A stretch of DNA of 64,000 nt from an uncultured Desulfobacter sp. (GTDB lineage Bacteria; Desulfobacterota; Desulfobacteria; Desulfobacterales; Desulfobacteraceae): assembly GCF_963665355.1 (NCBI RefSeq), contig NZ_OY762229.1, positions 3,534,001 through 3,598,000 of the forward strand, in the 5' to 3' direction. Position numbers and translations under genes: made by a program. The notes beneath the pieces are model-generated. The model was not told where the DNA came from. It was given only the letters and a program-made list of their open reading frames with translations, and made no database searches. Below, in pieces: positions 1-8,230 of this stretch (the first letter of the stretch is position 1; every line of letters begins with the position of its first letter).

Positions 1-1079
1 AACAACACAACAAATACCGAACTGCTGGAAATCAGCGCGGCAAAAATAAAAAAGATTAAAATCAAAGAATCCCGGATGGAAAGATGACGGGGCCGTCCTT
101 TAGCCAGCCAGGCAATGAAGATGCTGACGGCTATACAACCAAAAACAACACCAAGGCTGTTTAACAGAAAGTGGGGGATATCAAACTGGTCTATTGGGGT
201 CCGGGATAGTCGGGTCAATCCTGCCGCCGCAGGCACCCATTTTTCAAAAAGAGTTTGTTTTTCATTTTCATCGATGGCTGATATTGCTTTATTGATGATG
301 GAAACCAGCTGGGGCCAGTCCTTACGAATAGAGTAGCCCGATCTTAAAACGAATTCTTCATCGGTAAATACATGGGCAATGGCAAGACTTTGATGAAAGA
401 TTTTTCGCAGCTGTCCAAACTGGTGCAAGGGAATCAAAGCAAAATCCGCTTTGTCCTCGACAACAAACTGGAAGGCTTCTTTTTCGGAATTTGCGTCAAT
501 GGTTCGTACATCTTCGATGGCGGCGACGATTTTGCCTGTCCAGGCATTTCCTTTCAGGTGGGCGATCCGTTTGCCTTTCAGGTCTGCTCTGGATAGAACC
601 ATACCCGCTTTTTCCGGAAGGCCGGCTGCCGCATATTCCACAACATTGTATGAATCGGAAAACAGAAAATATTTGCGGCGGCTTTCGATCACTGATGATT
701 CGGCCAATCCGTCAATTTCATAACGTTCTGCCTGTTTAACAATCTGATTCCATGGGCCTGCAACCAATTGGATATTTGCCCCGGTCAACCGGTTGATCCG
801 GGCCAGGAAATCAACATCATATCCTTTTAACCCGCCGTCACTATTAATATATATGAAAGGAGCCCAGGTCTGGCCGATTCCCAGCCTTATCACCGGGTGC
901 TCGGATAACCAGGTGTTTTCCTCGGGCAGAAGTGTGTGGATAACCGCAGCAGATTGTTTTTCAGTTCCTTGGGATAGATCTGCCGTTTTGGCCGACGGCA
1001 GCCGGACAGACAGGGACATTAGGCCCCCAGCAAACAGGACGCATACAGCAGCTAACCCCCTGGAGGTTATCTTTTTCAT
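1..1079 (-). CDS. SBP_bac_3-type membrane sensor, N-terminal part (runs off left edge)
   Basis: An open frame of 359 codons starts at the ATG at 1079 and runs off the left edge without a stop. It opens with a signal-peptide-like stretch (about residues 1-33). A family-3 periplasmic solute-binding domain follows at about 60-290, with the typical early strand (VIRLGIGQTWAPF) and a GYDVDF motif. Two hydrophobic segments come next (about 312-332 and 340-359) with a short basic loop between them. Soluble binding proteins of this family end after the domain, so the two membrane helices mark it as the sensor part of a transmembrane signalling protein. The output (kinase, GGDEF or other) lies outside the window, and a second periplasmic domain after the last helix is likely. 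It is divergent from the epimerase gene. Sure of the domain; the output is unknown. Confidence 0.8.
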   Translation of the reverse strand, partial: MKKITSRGLAAVCVLFAGGLMSLSVRLPSAKTADLSQGTEKQSAAVIHTLLPEENTWLSEHPVIRLGIGQTWAPFIYINSDGGLKGYDVDFLARINRLTGANIQLVAGPWNQIVKQAERYEIDGLAESSVIESRRKYFLFSDSYNVVEYAAAGLPEKAGMVLSRADLKGKRIAHLKGNAWTGKIVAAIEDVRTIDANSEKEAFQFVVEDKADFALIPLHQFGQLRKIFHQSLAIAHVFTDEEFVLRSGYSIRKDWPQLVSIINKAISAIDENEKQTLFEKWVPAAAGLTRLSRTPIDQFDIPHFLLNSLGVVFGCIAVSIFIAWLAKGRPRHLSIRDSLILIFFIFAALISSSSVFVVL

Positions 1080-1349
1080 TGTTCAACTCTCATGGTTAAC
1101 TTTTGTTTTTTCTCTGCGTCATTAACACCAGTACGTTTTAATTGGATGGGCATAAAGGGCCGGCAGCGGGGAGATCTCATCATTGTTATGGCCTGGCTCA
1201 TACGTCCTGATGATACATATGAAGATCAAAAGCGGATTGCGTTTATAATATGGGTGTTGGATGACGCCGTGTTTTGTCACACTTATATTTACTCTATTTG
1301 AAACCTATTTTTATGTCAACCATAGATCCCTCCTGAAAATCCTCATCAG

Positions 1350-1373
1350 TCCAACGGGGTATCTCCCGTTGGA
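1350..1373. other. Perfect 9-bp inverted repeat
   Basis: TCCAACGGG (1350-1358) and CCCGTTGGA (1365-1373) flank a 6-base loop. No T-run follows on either strand, and neither flanking gene ends here, so an ordinary terminator is unlikely. It could be an operator or a leader structure. Confidence 0.5.
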
Positions 1374-1451
1374 GTCAGGGTCAAATAAATTTTCTTGACT
1401 TCCTTTTTTGTTTCATTGTTTTATAAGAAAGTCTGTGTAACCGACATCGAA

Positions 1452-1519
1452 CTTTCAACCTTCGTTGGGGCTGGGCCTGGCAGATGATATGCCGGATCAG
1501 CCCGTGGCTATTATCAATA
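1452..1519 (+). repeat. Dispersed intergenic repeat, copy A
   Basis: About 65 bp closely matching copy B at 47498-47563 and, more loosely, copy C at 8167-8230. It starts CTTTCAA and carries GGGCTG (1468-1473) paired with CAGCCC (1498-1503). The tail is (A/G)TGGCTATTAT. An inner GGCA/TGCC pair extends the hairpin. It lies just upstream of the epimerase gene. Confidence 0.6.
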
Positions 1520-1579
1520 GACTATGGAACTATTAAAATTCACCAATAATTATAGATAATGAGAAATTAGGCACAACTT

Positions 1580-2479
1580 ATGAGATGTTTAGTAACCGGA
1601 GGAACCGGATTTGTCGGTTCCAACCTGACGTTGGCGCTCCAGGAACAAGGACACGAGGTAATTATTACAGGGCATGAATCTGAACAGGTCATACCCGGAT
1701 TCAAGGGTAAATGTCTGTATCCGGGGCTGCTTGGCATAGATTGGGATGACATTGGAAAGGTTGATGTCCTTTTTCACCAGGCCGCAATAAACGGTACAAG
1801 GGTAAATGATGAAAAAGAGATTATGAGGGCCAATCTTGAATCCTCAAAACACTTATTCAAATATGTCCTGGACCATGGATGCAGAAAAATTGTTTACGCC
1901 TCATCAACAGCCATATACGGCAACAACCCGGCTCCTTACCTTGAAAGTGACCCGCCCGATCCCCAGACACCCTATGCCAGGGCAAAGTTATTACAAGATC
2001 AATTTGCCGCTGGGCTCGCCGCACAATACCCAGACCTGACCATTGTGGGGCTTCGATACTGCAATATATTCGGGCCACGAGAGAACCATAAAGGCACAAG
2101 GGCCACAATGGTCTATCAATTTGCCCAGCAGATGCAGAAGGGAAATCCAAAACTTTTTAAATTCGGCGAACAGAAAAGAGACTACATCTATGTGAAGGAT
2201 GTTGTAAAAGCCAATATCCTTGCTTCAATGGCCAAAGAGAGCTGCGTTGTCAATTGCGGGTCGGGAAAAGCAACCTCTTTTAACAGAATCGTTGAACTTT
2301 TAAACGCAGTCCTTGGCCTGGACAGGACGCCGGAATATATTGACAACCCCTTTGAGGGGGCATATCAGAACTACACAGAGTGTGATATGGCCCTGGCAAA
2401 AGAAAAAATCGGTTTTGTTCCCGAATACTCCTTTGAAAAGGGCTTAATGGATTATTATGAGTCCGGGCTTCTGGTGTGA
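1580..2479 (+). CDS. NAD-dependent sugar-nucleotide epimerase, HldD-like
   Basis: A 299-residue extended SDR enzyme. The N-terminal Rossmann motif is TGGTGFVGS (residues 6-14). The catalytic set is the SS-T at about 107-110 and YARAK at about 131-135. The C-terminal part (RDYIYVKDVVKANI, then YQNYTECDMALAKEKIGF) resembles ADP-L-glycero-D-manno-heptose 6-epimerase more than UDP-glucose epimerases. It would epimerise a nucleotide sugar for surface polysaccharide or LPS. No other sugar-nucleotide or LPS gene is nearby, so it is an orphan beside a signalling island. Its 3' end faces the FapA gene across 93 bp holding a large palindrome. The family call is firm; the exact substrate is not. Confidence 0.85.
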   Translation: MRCLVTGGTGFVGSNLTLALQEQGHEVIITGHESEQVIPGFKGKCLYPGLLGIDWDDIGKVDVLFHQAAINGTRVNDEKEIMRANLESSKHLFKYVLDHGCRKIVYASSTAIYGNNPAPYLESDPPDPQTPYARAKLLQDQFAAGLAAQYPDLTIVGLRYCNIFGPRENHKGTRATMVYQFAQQMQKGNPKLFKFGEQKRDYIYVKDVVKANILASMAKESCVVNCGSGKATSFNRIVELLNAVLGLDRTPEYIDNPFEGAYQNYTECDMALAKEKIGFVPEYSFEKGLMDYYESGLLV

Positions 2480-2513
2480 GCGTCATAACAGAATAGCCTT
2501 TGAACAGAAACCC

Positions 2514-2573
2514 GTGTTTGGGCAAAGTTGCCCAGATGCAGCGCCCCGGATGGGTGACTTTGCGTCCAAACAC
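2514..2573. repeat. 60-bp near-perfect palindrome between convergent genes
   Basis: The arm at 2514-2527 (GTGTTTGGGCAAAG) pairs with 2558-2573 (CTTTGCGTCCAAACAC), leaving a 2-base bulge. The stem continues inward through TTGCCC/GGGTGA with two wobble pairs. The result is a stem of about 20 bp around an 18-base GC-rich loop. The right arm ends on the stop codon of the leftward FapA gene. It could act as a bidirectional terminator, but there is no T-run and the stem is longer than usual, so a mobile palindromic element is equally possible. Confidence 0.6.
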
Positions 2574-5023
2574 TAGAAAATTTCCATTATATAATATACG
2601 ATACCACCCTCATCCTTGCTCTTTTCCCTTATGGTACAGCGGGGATAGGATTTTTCCAGAATTTTATATGAATGAAGCGATCTGATTTTTGTCTGGGATT
2701 GAATATGCCTGGATACGGTCAACTGGGGCACGGGGTCGGACTTGTTGGAGATTACTTCCAGATTCTCCAATGTTTCAATGAGATGTTTGTTTGAGCTTTC
2801 CAACGCTTTGATTTCACCTTCTTTTTTCAGGATATCGCTACTTATCTGATCCTGACGCTCAAATCCTTCAGTAATTTTTTTTTCGGCATCTTTTGCCTTT
2901 GCTTCCAGCTTCCGGATTTTAGCTGAGATATTTTTTAACAGGGCCTCATCCTTGTTTTTCTCCAAAGCATTTCTCGTTTCTTCAAGTTCCCGGATTGCAA
3001 GTTGAGAGCGGTCCTGGATTTGCGCATTGCCGGTTATGGAGCCGTGAAGCCACTTGTCCACTTCTTTCATCTGACTGATTTCCGATTCAAGCTCCTTTAA
3101 CATGTTCCTGTTATGAGTGAGTTTTGATTGTATTTCAGCTGTTATGAGTGTTAATTGTTCATCCACCCCCACGGTCAGAGACGATGCCCCGGATGATTCG
3201 TTCCCCACGGTTCGGGCTTTTATGCCCAATTTTGCGGACAGGGTGGAATTGATAATTGTTCCCCTTTCATTATCGCAGGCGCCGCTCAGATAAATTGTGG
3301 AATCAATAATCTCTTTTTGAACCGTTAAATCGCCAAATGCGTTTATTTTTGAATTGCGAATATACATGGCCTGAATATTTCCTTTAACATTGACTAATTC
3401 TGAATCGACAATGCCCATTGAAACATTCAGATCTCCCGAGATATCTACGTGGGCGCCGCTGATCTCCTTGGCGGTAAGGGAAACACACTTAACTGTAAAC
3501 CCCTCCTTAACAGTTCCCGGGACAATGACATTTCCATCAAAATTAATATTTCCGGTTTCATATCCCACATCCCCTTTAATCTGGAATTCTTTGTTTACCG
3601 AAACAACCCCCATGACATCCAGATGAGGTTCTCCCTGAACAGTTGAAAATATTTTGGTCTTATCTTCGTTAAACTTGGTGCCGGAGCCTGCTGAAAAAGC
3701 CGGGTCCACAGGATCTGTCACGGGTATCTCCATGCCTTTTACATTCAGTCCCGGCGTGCCCGGCACAGGCAGGACCTTGGAGGCCAGCAGAACTTCCCCT
3801 TTGACATGGGGGATTTCTCCCCTGTCTTTGTAATCTATGCTCCCGTCGGCATTGAGCCGGCCCGCCCGTCTGAAATTGGTTGCAAAATAGTAATGAACTT
3901 CCCCATCAATGGGTGCAACGGGAGGCTTTCCAACAGCCACAAGCAATTTTTCCCCGTCTCTTGATCGCCCGTAAATCCACTCCCTGATAACCGAATCGTC
4001 CACAATGCCGAAAACAATCTCGTTTTTGTGAAGGAATTGTTCTACCATGTATATGGTAACAGTTTTGGGGGGATCCTTTTCAAGGGCAAGGCGAATATGC
4101 GCGTGGAGCATGTTATCTGACAATTCCAAGGTAAAATAGTCCTGGGCATCAGACTGCATGCCCTTGGGGATATTTCCCGGTCGGCACTCGAACTTCCAGA
4201 GCATAGAATTGAGAAGTTCTTTGGTCAGAAGGCCGGCAACAGGTCTATACTCTGAGAAATCAATGGCTGTATCCCAAGGGTCCGGCTGTGTCGTCAGAGC
4301 ATCAAACAAGCCTCGTTCTAAAAACAGGGCTGAAAAAATGTCTTTGACACGAATTTTCATATCATCAAAAGCTTTCCTAAAGCCGAATGAATTAAAAGGG
4401 GTACCTTCTTTCTCCAGAAAAAGCCTGAGATCGTTTTCGTTGTCAGATTCATAGTCTGCAAAAATTGATTTTATTTTAGATTGTAATACCCTTATTTCCT
4501 TATTTTTTTGTTGTATATTGGTCATATACATGGCTTCTTTTTTACGCAAATTCCCTGCGATCTGGAACAGCTGCTTATTTTGTCGCTGAATGGTTTTTTG
4601 AAGATTTTTTGATTTTTTGCCTGTTTCATAAGCTTCATGGCGTTGTCTGACCTGGAAAAAAAGATCTTCCTTGGTAAACGGCAAAGGCATGCACGCATGA
4701 ATCCCCACAGAGTTGATGGCATTGACAAGAGAAGGAAGCTCAGAAGGAGGGGTCACCAGAAGTCGCTGGGTATCCGGGGAAATTGCCTTGGCTTTCACCA
4801 GCAGGCTTTCCTGTTGTCCATCGGTTTCAACGTATCCTTCGATAATCAGGAAATAAGAGGAATCCGTGGTCTGGGCCAGACGGCGCAATCCTTCCTCCGG
4901 GGATTTGAAAGAATCCACCTGGTAGCCCTTTTCCGATAAAAATCCGGTTTTCTGTTCAAGGATTTTTCCCGGATCAATCACTATGATTTTATTCTTTTGC
5001 TCTCCCCTTTCTATGATACTCAC
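2573..5023 (-). CDS. Degenerate receiver - coiled coil - FapA (DUF342) protein
   Basis: An 816-residue protein with a GTG start at 5023 and AGAGG upstream. Residues about 12-125 have the fold pattern of a receiver domain, but the phosphoacceptor region reads LIIEGYVETDG with no Asp at the expected place. The switch lysine motif (TKPW in its neighbour) is PLPF, so phosphorylation by the usual route looks impossible. A coiled coil follows at about 135-190. The FapA/DUF342 domain lies at about 330-610 (GEIPHVKGEVLLASKVLPVPG, then repeated short strands typical of its beta-helix). A second long coiled coil occupies about 630-770. FapA-family proteins are linked to flagellar placement and to polymer or surface functions, with no agreed activity. 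It is 21 bp downstream of a canonical receiver protein that it resembles. Confidence 0.8.
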   Translation of the reverse strand: MSIIERGEQKNKIIVIDPGKILEQKTGFLSEKGYQVDSFKSPEEGLRRLAQTTDSSYFLIIEGYVETDGQQESLLVKAKAISPDTQRLLVTPPSELPSLVNAINSVGIHACMPLPFTKEDLFFQVRQRHEAYETGKKSKNLQKTIQRQNKQLFQIAGNLRKKEAMYMTNIQQKNKEIRVLQSKIKSIFADYESDNENDLRLFLEKEGTPFNSFGFRKAFDDMKIRVKDIFSALFLERGLFDALTTQPDPWDTAIDFSEYRPVAGLLTKELLNSMLWKFECRPGNIPKGMQSDAQDYFTLELSDNMLHAHIRLALEKDPPKTVTIYMVEQFLHKNEIVFGIVDDSVIREWIYGRSRDGEKLLVAVGKPPVAPIDGEVHYYFATNFRRAGRLNADGSIDYKDRGEIPHVKGEVLLASKVLPVPGTPGLNVKGMEIPVTDPVDPAFSAGSGTKFNEDKTKIFSTVQGEPHLDVMGVVSVNKEFQIKGDVGYETGNINFDGNVIVPGTVKEGFTVKCVSLTAKEISGAHVDISGDLNVSMGIVDSELVNVKGNIQAMYIRNSKINAFGDLTVQKEIIDSTIYLSGACDNERGTIINSTLSAKLGIKARTVGNESSGASSLTVGVDEQLTLITAEIQSKLTHNRNMLKELESEISQMKEVDKWLHGSITGNAQIQDRSQLAIRELEETRNALEKNKDEALLKNISAKIRKLEAKAKDAEKKITEGFERQDQISSDILKKEGEIKALESSNKHLIETLENLEVISNKSDPVPQLTVSRHIQSQTKIRSLHSYKILEKSYPRCTIREKSKDEGGIVYYIMEIF

Positions 5024-5044
5024 CTTTTACCTCTAAAGTAAAAA

Positions 5045-5779
5045 TTATACTTCGGCGCTAAGCTCATTGTCTGCCGGCATAAAAAAACCGTTACGAGCGG
5101 CAAGGTCCTTGTATTTTAGAAAAAAAGCTTCCATCACTGCCGCGTAGCATAAACCAATCTTATCAGTATCAAACATGTTGTTTTCATCGAGTATTTTTTC
5201 TATGTTTTTGATATAATCCGCCTCACAAACCCCTTTTTCCAATCGTTTTGTCAACTGAAGGATCTGTTTTTCCTTCAGAACGATTTCGCGTTTATGCTGT
5301 TCGGTTTTCTGTTTAAGCTCCTGACTGAGGATATAGAGGTGTGCGTTTTGTTTTTTGGCCAGAGCGAACAGGTTTTGATTCTGGACGAGTAATTCGTAAT
5401 GTTGCAATCCTGATTTTATCATCTCCAGCAATTCGTCATTATCCCAGGGTTTTGTAATAAACCTGTGCACAGCGCCCCGGTTCACCGCACCGGTAACGGC
5501 GTTGATATCCGCATAACCGGTGATCAGGAACCGGACCGTATCCGGGGTGATGGCCTTGGCTTTTTCCAGAAACACAGTTCCTTCCATGTCGGGCATCCAT
5601 TGATCCGAGAGTATCAAGGAAACTTTAAATTCTGAATTTTGGATAAAATCCAGGGCCTCAAGGCCGGAGGCTGCATAAAAAGTCCTGGCGCCGATTCTTT
5701 TGATCAGACGCTCCAGTGCTTTCCCGATGTTTTTTTCATCATCGACGATCAGGATTGTATGGTCGAAATTTTCAGTCAT
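5045..5779 (-). CDS. Response regulator: receiver plus coiled coil
   Basis: A 244-residue protein. Residues about 8-125 form a complete receiver domain: acidic pair D13-D14, phosphoacceptor D59 in LSDQWMPDMEG, Thr in LITGY and Lys in TKPW. The TGY-x-KPW signature is typical of regulators that carry HD-GYP or similar outputs, but here only a coiled coil (about 130-200) and a short unrecognised C-terminal domain (about 200-244) follow. The same signature and linker recur in the proteins at 7288-8133 and, in degenerate form, at 2573-5023. It sits directly upstream of the FapA gene and is probably co-transcribed with it. It may work by dimerising or docking rather than by an enzymatic output. Sure of the receiver; the output is unknown. 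Confidence 0.85.
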   Translation of the reverse strand: MTENFDHTILIVDDEKNIGKALERLIKRIGARTFYAASGLEALDFIQNSEFKVSLILSDQWMPDMEGTVFLEKAKAITPDTVRFLITGYADINAVTGAVNRGAVHRFITKPWDNDELLEMIKSGLQHYELLVQNQNLFALAKKQNAHLYILSQELKQKTEQHKREIVLKEKQILQLTKRLEKGVCEADYIKNIEKILDENNMFDTDKIGLCYAAVMEAFFLKYKDLAARNGFFMPADNELSAEV

Positions 5780-6047
5780 TTGACTCCCATGGAACTGGCA
5801 TTAGAATCACCAATTGAATAGCTAATTACTGATAAGTTTAAGCCATTTTGGATTTTTTCTCAATAATTTAATAGTATGGAAACTTCCATTTTTTGACAGG
5901 TTATGGCTGTCTTCCATCAGACCTGAGCTAATTAAAGACAATGCCTGACATAATTAAAAATAAATTGAATCTGGACGCGTTTTTTTTTAGACTGAAATAA
6001 ATTCGTACGGTTGGCTTTTCAGACCATTCAATAGTATTGGAGAAATT

Positions 6048-7319
6048 ATGGGCGACAAAATTTCAAACCGGTTCCAAAGCAGTGCGAAAAAGAACGAACA
6101 GAACAGGCAGGGCAAGGAACACGTCTGCCTGGAAGCAGAATTTCAGGAGTTGACGGCCCATCTGCCCATTGGCATCTTTTTGACTTCCGAGCAAGGAGAC
6201 ATATTCGATGTAAACTTTGAAGGTCTTCAGATGCTGGGTTACAATTCAATTGAGGATATTAATCACATTTCCATTCAATCGTTTTATTATGATAAAAAAG
6301 ACCGGGAAATTTTTTTAAAAAAGATGGAAACAGGACGGGTCAGGGACCTTGAAATGCGGTTTAAAAAATTAGACGGCAGCGTGATCTGGTGCTCCATGTC
6401 TGCTGTACAATATGGACACAGTCCCATGGGGCGCTGTTTTATTACCTCAATTTTGGATATATCCAAGAGGAAAAAAATGGAGGATGAAAAGTCCGACATT
6501 TTGATCCAGCTAACCCAGGCAGATAAACTGGCCTCCATCGGACAGCTTGCAGCCGGCATTGCCCACGAAATTAATAATCCGGTGGGATATGTCACCAGTA
6601 ACCTCAACTCCCTGGAAGAGTACCTGTTTGATATTCGAAAGCTTGTCGCACTGGATCAAGCCCTTATCGAATGTCTCAAAGACACTGCACTTCCCGAACT
6701 GCCGGCAAAAATGGTCAAAGAGATTCATGAATACGCCCGGGATATTGACATTGATTATCTGCAGAAGGATATGGATGAACTTATAAGGGACTGCATTGAC
6801 GGATTGGACCGGATAAAAAAAATCGTTATAGATTTAAAGGATTTTGCCCACCCCGGGAAAAGGGAGATAGAACTGGTGGATGTCAACGCCTGTATTGAAA
6901 CCACCCTGAATGTGGCGGCCAATGAGTTAAAATATAAAACAACGGTACATAAAGAATTAACTGCTGTGCCCTTGGTCAAAGGTGTCCCCCAGCAGCTCAA
7001 CCAGGTTTTTTTGAACATACTGGTGAACGCAGCCCAAGCCATTGAAAAAAAAGGTGAAATTAAAATTAAAACATGGCAGGAAAACAACGGGGTCGTACTC
7101 ACAATTTCAGATACCGGATGTGGCATAGACCCCCAAAATATAACCAAAATTTTTGATCCCTTTTTCACCACAAAAGAGGTGGGCAAAGGGACGGGCCTGG
7201 GTATGAATATCGCTTATAGTATCATTAAGCAGCATGGCGGAACCATTGGCGTGGAAAGTGAAAAAGGCAAAGGAACCACGTTTACAGTCATGCTGCCTGT
7301 TCCTGAAGACACAGAATAA
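6048..7319 (+). CDS. PAS-domain histidine kinase
   Basis: A 423-residue soluble kinase with GGAG six bases before the ATG. A PAS domain spans about 30-145. The dimerisation/phosphoacceptor helix holds AHEINNPVGY with His173. The ATPase domain spans about 280-418, with an N-box (NQVFLNILVNAAQAI), a G1 box (DTGCGIDP) and a G2 box (GKGTGLGMN). An inserted helical stretch (about 185-260) separates the His box from the ATPase domain, as in many kinases of this AHEINNP class. There is no transmembrane segment, so the signal is cytoplasmic. Its last 32 bp overlap, tail to tail, the leftward receiver-PAS gene. Candidate partners are the receivers at 5045-5779 and 7288-8133. Confidence 0.92.
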   Translation: MGDKISNRFQSSAKKNEQNRQGKEHVCLEAEFQELTAHLPIGIFLTSEQGDIFDVNFEGLQMLGYNSIEDINHISIQSFYYDKKDREIFLKKMETGRVRDLEMRFKKLDGSVIWCSMSAVQYGHSPMGRCFITSILDISKRKKMEDEKSDILIQLTQADKLASIGQLAAGIAHEINNPVGYVTSNLNSLEEYLFDIRKLVALDQALIECLKDTALPELPAKMVKEIHEYARDIDIDYLQKDMDELIRDCIDGLDRIKKIVIDLKDFAHPGKREIELVDVNACIETTLNVAANELKYKTTVHKELTAVPLVKGVPQQLNQVFLNILVNAAQAIEKKGEIKIKTWQENNGVVLTISDTGCGIDPQNITKIFDPFFTTKEVGKGTGLGMNIAYSIIKQHGGTIGVESEKGKGTTFTVMLPVPEDTE

Positions 7320-8133
7320 ACCCTTTACCCAGAAAACGTCCGGTCAACACAGACAGGGTTGCGACATATGTCTGACCCTCTATGGTTATGCTCGATTTGG
7401 CATGATTGATTTGGGATTCAAACACAGGTAAGAACGTTTTCATTGTGTGTTTGGAAAAATAATCACCCAAAAGGTTGCCCACAGTGAACATACGCCCCTC
7501 TATTTTTAGTTTTTCAGCCTGCCGGTTGATCAGAATAATTGTCTGGTCATGACTGACGCCCATGGCTGCGACAGGAAGTCCCTGGAAAAGAACCCGTGTC
7601 AGTTCAAGAGCCTGATTTTTAAGTTCCAGCTCCCTTGTTCGCTGCTTGATAATATTTTCAAGGTCCTTGTTTATCTGTTCCAGCTCTTTATTTTTTGCGG
7701 CGACCATAAGGTGAAGGGACTGGTTTAGCTGAATAAGATCATACCGCTCCAGGGCTTTTTTAATCTCCTGCTTAAGATCGTCATCGTTCCATGGTTTTAA
7801 AAGGAATTTGTAAACATGACCTTCGTTTATTGATGCCTTAATGGAATCAATTTCAGTATACCCGGTCAGAAGAATTCTTATGGTATCCGGGTAAGTTTCC
7901 CGGACTTTGGCCAGAAATGAGATTCCTGACATATCCGGCATTCGATGATCGGAAATAACCAGGTGAATGTCCCTGGATGCCATGATCTTGAGTCCGTCTT
8001 CTCCATTTGTTGCGGTAAACAGATCAAAGTTTTCTTTTCTCAGCAAACGTTTTAAGGAAGAAAGAATTTGTTTTTCATCATCAACACAAAGTACAGTGCG
8101 CCTTGGTGTACTATTCATCGCCCGATGTTCCAT
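7288..8133 (-). CDS. Response regulator: receiver - coiled coil - PAS-like
   Basis: A 281-residue protein. The receiver (about 12-125) has the acidic pair D18-D19, phosphoacceptor D62 in ISDHRMPDMSG, Thr in LLTGY and Lys in LKPW. A coiled coil follows (about 140-180), then a short PAS-like domain (about 180-278) without an enzymatic output. The 3' end overlaps the 3' end of the convergent kinase gene by 32 bp. The receiver is closely similar to that of the protein at 5045-5779. It probably passes its signal by protein contact. The PAS call is weaker than the receiver call. Confidence 0.85.
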   Translation of the reverse strand: MEHRAMNSTPRRTVLCVDDEKQILSSLKRLLRKENFDLFTATNGEDGLKIMASRDIHLVISDHRMPDMSGISFLAKVRETYPDTIRILLTGYTEIDSIKASINEGHVYKFLLKPWNDDDLKQEIKKALERYDLIQLNQSLHLMVAAKNKELEQINKDLENIIKQRTRELELKNQALELTRVLFQGLPVAAMGVSHDQTIILINRQAEKLKIEGRMFTVGNLLGDYFSKHTMKTFLPVFESQINHAKSSITIEGQTYVATLSVLTGRFLGKGFILCLQEQAA

Positions 8134-8166
8134 CTCATTTCACATTTTCGATAAGCAATTAAATTG

Positions 8167-8230
8167 CTTTTTGTATTACTGTGGCTGAAGCTTAAATATT
8201 GACAGGCCCGATCAGCCCATGACCATTATA
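8167..8230 (+). repeat. Dispersed intergenic repeat, copy C (divergent)
   Basis: The loosest of three copies. It shares the CTTT start, GTGGCTGA-GC (from 8181) and TCAGCCCATG (8212-8221), followed by AC-CATTAT. The right end runs into the stop codon of the HDOD gene (8226-8228). It lies between two leftward genes. Confidence 0.4.

Larger units (their letters stand above)
1080..1579. other. Intergenic region between divergent genes
   Basis: About 500 bp without a convincing gene; the short frames here have no family resemblance and no good ribosome site. It contains a perfect 9-bp hairpin (1350-1373) and copy A of a dispersed repeat (about 1452-1519). It must also hold the promoters of the leftward sensor and the rightward epimerase. 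I could not assign either with confidence. Confidence 0.6.

Noticed and set aside
1092-1301. 69-codon plus-strand frame between the left sensor and the epimerase
   Set aside because: No family resemblance, no clear ribosome site, in a region expected to hold two promoters.
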